Assembly: GCA_903844585.1 (NCBI GenBank) | Contig: CAIMUD010000181.1 | Location: 1-18,624, forward strand | DNA from: an uncultured Actinomycetes bacterium | GTDB lineage: Bacteria > Actinomycetota > Actinomycetes > Nanopelagicales > Nanopelagicaceae | Direction of reading: 5' to 3' | Length of the DNA: 18,624 nt | Shown here: piece after piece, positions 15,406-18,624 of the stretch | Layout of the letters: each line of letters starts with the position of its first letter | How positions within the stretch are numbered: the first letter of the stretch is position 1 | Position numbers and translations under genes: made by a program | Notes under the pieces: generated by a model | What the model saw: only the letters and a program-made list of their open reading frames with translations | Databases searched by the model: none | What the model was told of the DNA's origin: nothing

Positions 15406-15864
15406 ATGACGCTAACAATTGGAAATGCAGCACCAAACTTTGAACTAAAAGATCAGCACGGAGCAAATGTTTCGCTCTCTTCTTTTAAAGGAAAGCAGAA
15501 CGTAGTTGTTCTCTTTATTCCATTTTCATTTACCGGAACATGCACTGGCGAACTTTGCGCAATCCGCGACGACCTTGCAGCTTTCCAAAACGATAACGTT
15601 CAAGTGTTAGCAATTTCTTGCGATTCAATGCACACACAAAGAATCTTTGCTGAGCAAGAGGGTTACAAGTTTCCTGTCCTCTCAGACTTCTGGCCACATG
15701 GTGCAACTGCAAAGGCATATGGAATCTTCAATGAAGATCTTGGTTGTGCAATGCGCGGAACTTTTATCATCGATAAAGAAGGCATTGTTCGCTGGACTGT
15801 AGTAAATGGCCTAGGAGATGCGCGCAACTTAGGCGACTACAAGACCGCAATCGCTGCCCTTTAA
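15406..15864 (+). CDS. ahpE: Peroxiredoxin, AhpE-like
   Basis: This thiol peroxidase reduces hydrogen peroxide, organic peroxides or peroxynitrite in the cytoplasm. Its 152 residues match the size of mycobacterial AhpE, and FPVLSDFWPHGATAKAYGIFNE (about 85-106) closely follows the AhpE sequence as I recall it. The peroxidatic Cys46 lies in FTGTCTGELC. A second Cys51 follows at +5, as in BCP/PrxQ enzymes, where it is the resolving cysteine; mycobacterial AhpE has Asp there and is a 1-Cys enzyme. Further Cys are at 72 and in NEDLGCAMRG. The reductant is unknown. It has its own -10 at the end of DUF3052 and is followed by tRNA-Val. Confidence 0.93.
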   Translation: MTLTIGNAAPNFELKDQHGANVSLSSFKGKQNVVVLFIPFSFTGTCTGELCAIRDDLAAFQNDNVQVLAISCDSMHTQRIFAEQEGYKFPVLSDFWPHGATAKAYGIFNEDLGCAMRGTFIIDKEGIVRWTVVNGLGDARNLGDYKTAIAAL

Positions 15865-15870
15865 TTAAGG

Positions 15871-15876
15871 TAGTAT
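15871..15876 (+). promoter_or_regulatory. -10 element of tRNA-Val
   Basis: TAGTAT lies 17 nt before the mature tRNA 5' end, giving a precursor leader of about 10 nt for RNase P to remove. No clear -35 is visible. Confidence 0.5.
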
Positions 15877-15893
15877 TTGCTCCGCAACAAACC

Positions 15894-15965
15894 GGGTGCT
15901 TAGCTCAGTGGTAGAGCGTCTCGTTTACACCGAGAATGTCGGGGGTTCGAAACCCTCAGCGCCCA
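15894..15965 (+). tRNA. tRNA-Val, anticodon UAC (TAC at 15926-15928)
   Basis: A full cloverleaf folds by eye. The acceptor stem GGGTGCT/AGCGCCC has one G-U pair, the D stem is GCTC/GAGC, the anticodon stem is TCTCG/CGAGA around loop TTTACAC, and the T arm is GGGGG-TTCGAAA-CCCTC with one G-U pair. The discriminator is A at 15965. The following bases are CAAAAG, so CCA is not encoded and must be added by a nucleotidyltransferase. Length is 72 nt. UAC with a modified wobble base could read all or most GUN codons. The gene downstream starts 31 nt later. Confidence 0.97.
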
Positions 15966-15986
15966 CAAAAGAATTAAATAGTAATT

Positions 15987-15993
15987 GGGAGGA
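15987..15993 (+). promoter_or_regulatory. Strong Shine-Dalgarno of the zinc-ribbon protein gene
   Basis: GGGAGGA, with its GGAGG core ending 4 nt before the ATG at 15997, is the clearest ribosome binding site in the window. It sets the start there and not at the in-frame TTG at 15985, and it fits a gene transcribed with a leader, probably from the tRNA-Val promoter. Confidence 0.75.
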
Positions 15994-15996
15994 CAA

Positions 15997-16725
15997 ATGA
16001 AAGCCTCTCCAGCAGACCAACGATCAATTCTTGATATTCAGAACTTTGACTTCACGACTTCGACTCTCAACAACAAAGCCACAATCCTTCCTGAGATAGC
16101 CCAGATCTCATCGCTTACAATTAAGCAGAACAATGCACGCGACTTACGTATTGCTGCTGAGACAGAGTTAAGCGATGTAAAACGCGAACTTGCTAGAGCA
16201 GAAGGCGATGTTGAGCAGATAGTTACACGCATCAACCGCGACGAAACTCGCCTGTCTTCTGGTCAAGGCGCTGCAAAAGAGTTAGAGCAGTTACAACACG
16301 AATTAGGCACACTAGGTACTCGTCGCTCCGAACTTGAAGAAGTCGAACTCGAAGTAATGATGCGAGTTGATGGAATTAAAGAACGTATTGAATCCCTAAA
16401 GAATGAAGAAGCTGCTTTTGGCCTAGAGATAGCAAACCTTGAAATTGCTAAAGAGAACGCCCTTACGGTTATTGGTTCAGATATCGCCGCGCTTGATGAA
16501 GATCGAAAGCGTACTGTTGCATCTGTTAACCCCGAATTGATTGCTCTTTATGAAAAGATTAGGGCCGGAAATAACGGAACAGGGGCGGCTGCACTCGTGG
16601 GAAATCAATGCAAGGGTTGTCACTTAACTCTTAACACAGTTGAACTGCAGAGAATCTCTGGGCTACCCGAAGATGAATTAGTCCGCTGCGAAGAATGTCG
16701 CTGCATATTGGTGCGAGGACTTTAA
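15997..16725 (+). CDS. Coiled-coil protein with C-terminal C4 zinc ribbon (CT398-like)
   Basis: This 242-residue soluble protein has a long, heptad-rich, highly charged helical region (about 40-185), predicted to form an antiparallel coiled-coil hairpin. A C-terminal zinc ribbon follows, with CKGC (205-208) and CEEC (231-234) and an extra Cys236. It belongs to the family of C4-type zinc-ribbon proteins related to Chlamydia CT398, for which partners in secretion and sigma-54 binding have been reported. The actinobacterial role is unknown. The gene after it encodes an RNase HI/phosphatase fusion, the same pairing as in mycobacteria, so a nucleic-acid-linked role is plausible. The start was fixed by the Shine-Dalgarno at 15987-15993. 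Confidence 0.9.
   Translation: MKASPADQRSILDIQNFDFTTSTLNNKATILPEIAQISSLTIKQNNARDLRIAAETELSDVKRELARAEGDVEQIVTRINRDETRLSSGQGAAKELEQLQHELGTLGTRRSELEEVELEVMMRVDGIKERIESLKNEEAAFGLEIANLEIAKENALTVIGSDIAALDEDRKRTVASVNPELIALYEKIRAGNNGTGAAALVGNQCKGCHLTLNTVELQRISGLPEDELVRCEECRCILVRGL
16715..16719 (+). promoter_or_regulatory. Shine-Dalgarno of the RNase HI/phosphatase gene
   Basis: GAGGA lies 9 nt before the ATG at 16729, inside the last codons of the zinc-ribbon gene. It supports translation as an internal cistron of the operon. Confidence 0.55.
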
Positions 16726-16728
16726 TTT

Positions 16729-17811
16729 ATGGCACGACGCTTTCGATTAACAGCAGATGGTGGCTCACGCGGCAATCCAGGAGCTGCTGGCTACGGCGCA
16801 GTTGTAAGTGAGAATGGAAATATTCTCGCCGAACTTTTTGATGTCATTGGCATTGCAACAAATAACGTTGCCGAATATAGCGGGCTACTTGCTGGCCTTA
16901 CACATATTCACTCGCTAGATCCACAGGCAACAGTTGAAGTAGCGATGGATAGCAAGCTTGTTGTGGAACAGATGTCAGGCCGTTGGCAAATTAAACATGC
17001 AGATATGCGCGACCTTGCTAAGAAGTGCCGCGATGCGCACCCAGCTGCAAACGTTACTTATTCATGGATTCCTCGTGATGAAAATTCACATGCAGATCGT
17101 TTGGCTAACAAAGCACTCGATGGTGGAGCATCACACACTCCACCGAAAGTTGTGCAGCAAAACTTCTTATCTGATCGCCTTCGAAGCGATGAAGTTCCGA
17201 CGATGATTTACTTAATTCGCCATGGCGAAACAATTCTTACGCCAGAGCGCAGATTTTCAGGGGTTGGTTCACTGGATCCAGAGCTGACAAAAGATGGCCA
17301 AGAACAAGCAGCTCGCGTTGCTAAAGAAATTGCAAAGCTAGAACCAGAAGTGCTGATTGCTTCTCCGCTTGCGCGCACAAAACAAACAGCAGAGGCGATT
17401 GCAAAGACAACTGGCCTTCAAATCATTTTTGATGAAATTTGGTACGAACTTTCATTCGGTGCATGGGATGGATTCTCACTTGATGAAATCCGCGCCCAGC
17501 ATCCAGGGGAGTATCAGGCCTGGCTTAACTCAACTTCATATGCACCAGAAGGTGGCGAGTCCTACGACCAAGCTGCAATCCGCGTTGATGAAGCGTTAGA
17601 AAAACTTGTTGCACAATATCCGGGTAAGCGAGTTGCAGTAGTTACGCATAACGGTGTCATCAAGAGCGCAGTGAAGTTAGCCCTTAACGCACCGGCACAA
17701 TCTGTTTTCCATATGGATGCTGGCCCTTGTTCAATTACAACTATTTCAATTTGGCCATCAGATGGCCTTCGCGCAGTTCGCAGTATGAACGAGCGCGGAC
17801 ACCATCGCTGA
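16729..17811 (+). CDS. Bifunctional RNase HI / histidine phosphatase (CobC-like)
   Basis: This is a 360-residue fusion of two enzymes. Residues 1-138 are an RNase HI domain, which cuts RNA in RNA-DNA hybrids; the acidic residues D10 (TADGGSRGNPG), E49 (NNVAEYSG), D74 (AMDSK) and D123 (HADRLANKAL) are in place. Residues 158-360 are a histidine phosphatase domain with the phosphohistidine motif LIRHGE (162-167) and the second His in VVTHNG. It resembles CobC alpha-ribazole phosphatase or acid phosphatases. The same fusion is known in mycobacteria (Rv2228c type), where both activities were reported. The linker near 139-157 is polar. The gene starts 3 nt after the zinc-ribbon gene, and the mannosyltransferase follows at 13 nt. 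A link to cobalamin through the CobC-like half is possible. Confidence 0.95.
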   Translation: MARRFRLTADGGSRGNPGAAGYGAVVSENGNILAELFDVIGIATNNVAEYSGLLAGLTHIHSLDPQATVEVAMDSKLVVEQMSGRWQIKHADMRDLAKKCRDAHPAANVTYSWIPRDENSHADRLANKALDGGASHTPPKVVQQNFLSDRLRSDEVPTMIYLIRHGETILTPERRFSGVGSLDPELTKDGQEQAARVAKEIAKLEPEVLIASPLARTKQTAEAIAKTTGLQIIFDEIWYELSFGAWDGFSLDEIRAQHPGEYQAWLNSTSYAPEGGESYDQAAIRVDEALEKLVAQYPGKRVAVVTHNGVIKSAVKLALNAPAQSVFHMDAGPCSITTISIWPSDGLRAVRSMNERGHHR

Positions 17812-17824
17812 TACGGCGTATCCA

Positions 17825-18547
17825 ATGAAGCAGAACAGCAGCGTTGTTGTTATTCCCACCTACAACGAAGCTGATTCACTTGAAAAACTTTTGCCCGATC
17901 TTCTTTCACTCGATGTGGACATTCTGATTGTTGATGATTCATCCACTGATGGCACAATCGAGGTCGCCAAAAAACTTAATGCGCAAAATCGAATATCTTT
18001 TATTTCTAGACCAAGCAAGTTAGGTCTTGGAAGTGCTTATCTTGCTGGTTTCAAACGTTGCCTAGAACTTGGCTACGACGAGATTGTTCAGATGGATGCT
18101 GATGGATCCCATCAAGTTAGAGACTTAGTAAAGTTGCGTGAAGTTGTGACAAGTAATCCTTTAACCGACCTTGTAATTGGGTCGCGTTGGATACCTGGCG
18201 GAAAAGTAGAGAACTGGGCTAAGCGCCGCGAACTTCTTTCACGAAGTGCAAATAGTTATTCAAAATGGATCCTTGCAACAAAAGTAAACGATATGACTTC
18301 AGGGTTTCGTATCTACCGCCTCTCACTCCTAAAGAAAATGAATTTAAAGGGCATTAAATCTCAGGGCTATGGATTTCAAATAGAGATGACTCGTGAAGCA
18401 CTTCGTGTTGGAGCCGCCATTACAGAGGTCCCAATTACTTTTATCGAGCGCACGATGGGCAAGAGCAAGATGAGCAACAAGATTGTTCGCGAAGCAATTG
18501 TGAACGTAACCAAGTGGGGTTTAATCCGCTTTTGGAGTCGCAGCTAA
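17825..18547 (+). CDS. ppm1: Polyprenol-phosphate mannosyltransferase, GT2 family (Ppm1/DPM1-like)
   Basis: This transferase probably moves mannose from GDP-mannose to polyprenyl phosphate on the inner face of the membrane, supplying mannose for lipoglycans and protein O-mannosylation. At 240 residues it is the soluble catalytic domain only. Motifs are VVVIPTYNEADSLE (7-20), the nucleotide-sugar motif LIVDDSSTDGT (34-44), the metal-binding QMDADGSH (89-96) and SRWIPGG. MTSGFRIYR and the later FIERTMGKSKM complete the DPM1 pattern. No membrane segment or fused apolipoprotein N-acyltransferase is present; in some mycobacteria these parts are joined. It is the last gene of the plus-strand operon that begins with tRNA-Val or the zinc-ribbon gene. 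A related glycosyl donor cannot be ruled out. Confidence 0.88.
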   Translation: MKQNSSVVVIPTYNEADSLEKLLPDLLSLDVDILIVDDSSTDGTIEVAKKLNAQNRISFISRPSKLGLGSAYLAGFKRCLELGYDEIVQMDADGSHQVRDLVKLREVVTSNPLTDLVIGSRWIPGGKVENWAKRRELLSRSANSYSKWILATKVNDMTSGFRIYRLSLLKKMNLKGIKSQGYGFQIEMTREALRVGAAITEVPITFIERTMGKSKMSNKIVREAIVNVTKWGLIRFWSRS

Positions 18548-18553
18548 CTGTCG

Positions 18554-18559
18554 TATCCT
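18554..18559 (+). promoter_or_regulatory. -10 element of rnpB
   Basis: TATCCT, with a moderate -35 candidate TTGGAG at 18532-18537 (16-bp spacer), lies just before the RNase P RNA. The -35 is inside the mannosyltransferase 3' end. Confidence 0.5.
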
Positions 18560-18565
18560 TATCAC

Positions 18566-18624
18566 CTGGAAGAGTCGCCCGGATCACCGCGTTACGAAAG
18601 TACCGAGGAAAGTCCGGACTTCAC
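18566..18624 (+). ncRNA. rnpB: RNase P RNA, 5' part (continues beyond window)
   Basis: This is the catalytic RNA of RNase P, which matures tRNA 5' ends. The conserved CR-I/P4 strand GAGGAAAGTCC is at 18605-18615, preceded by CACCGCG and a short hairpin with a GAAA tetraloop at 18596-18599 in the position of P3. The bases just before, CGCCCGGAT, are like the actinobacterial P2 strand, and GGAC after CR-I is usual. The exact 5' end is estimated from the -10 position, so it may be off by a few bases. Only about 59 nt are present of a molecule normally 350-450 nt long; the rest lies outside. Confidence 0.93.

Noticed and set aside
15858..15870. CCTTTAATTAAGG after the peroxiredoxin as a terminator
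   Set aside because: Only four base pairs can form. TTAATTAA also occurs at several other gene ends because TAA and TTA stops lie close together.
17810..17822. Inverted repeat GATAC-GGC-GTATC between the RNase H fusion and the mannosyltransferase
   Set aside because: Five base pairs with a three-base loop and no T tract are expected by chance; no operator family is recognised.
1..18624. Insertion sequences, CRISPR arrays, prophage, toxin-antitoxin or defence genes
   Set aside because: No transposase, integrase, regularly spaced repeat or known defence motif was seen on either strand; all coding space is taken by the genes listed.

Overview
The window looks like a piece of a chromosome from a small, streamlined actinobacterium of moderate GC content (mid-40s percent by eye). 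The protein sequences and gene order are actinobacterial: a homodimeric-type AceE beside a DUF3052 protein and an AhpE-like peroxiredoxin, a zinc-ribbon coiled-coil protein beside an RNase H/phosphatase fusion, DUF4032, and MurA with Asp in place of the usual catalytic Cys. Low GC, gaps of 0-13 nt between most convergent genes and very short upstream regions fit the freshwater acI/Nanopelagicales type. That placement is inferred from gene content and not from a marker tree.

Layout. (1) 1-838: the end of the ATP synthase operon, with the atpD 3' part and an unusually short atpC, closed by a long AT-rich hairpin. (2) 941-2801: murA and a PduO-type cobalamin adenosyltransferase, diverging from a 28-bp gap. 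(3) 2815-5142, minus strand: an ABC-2 export operon (ATPase, permease, Lys/Ser/Pro-rich secreted protein) with overlapping genes. (4) 5190-8825: a small zinc-site protein, an aldehyde dehydrogenase, an alpha/beta hydrolase and an AI-2E family membrane protein. (5) 8867-12183: a DUF4032 kinase-fold protein, a thioredoxin-fold/TPR protein and an MFS transporter. (6) 12194-15864: aceE on the minus strand, diverging from DUF3052 and a peroxiredoxin. (7) 15894-18624: tRNA-Val(UAC), then zinc-ribbon protein, RNase HI/phosphatase fusion and a polyprenol-phosphate mannosyltransferase, then the 5' end of RNase P RNA (rnpB), which runs off the window.

The genes are mostly housekeeping: energy (ATP synthase, pyruvate dehydrogenase E1), cell wall and envelope (MurA, the dolichol-phosphate-mannose-type synthase, the exporter), cofactor salvage (cobalamin), and redox and protein quality (peroxiredoxin, CnoX-like protein). 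I see no mobile element, CRISPR array, prophage or defence island.

The most striking signal is regulatory. Eleven genes that start transcription units have an A2/T6 -10-like hexamer (consensus TANNNT) placed exactly 6 nt, once 7 nt, before the start codon. This is the geometry of leaderless mRNAs. Two genes inside operons instead carry clear Shine-Dalgarno sequences. This pattern also decides several start codons.
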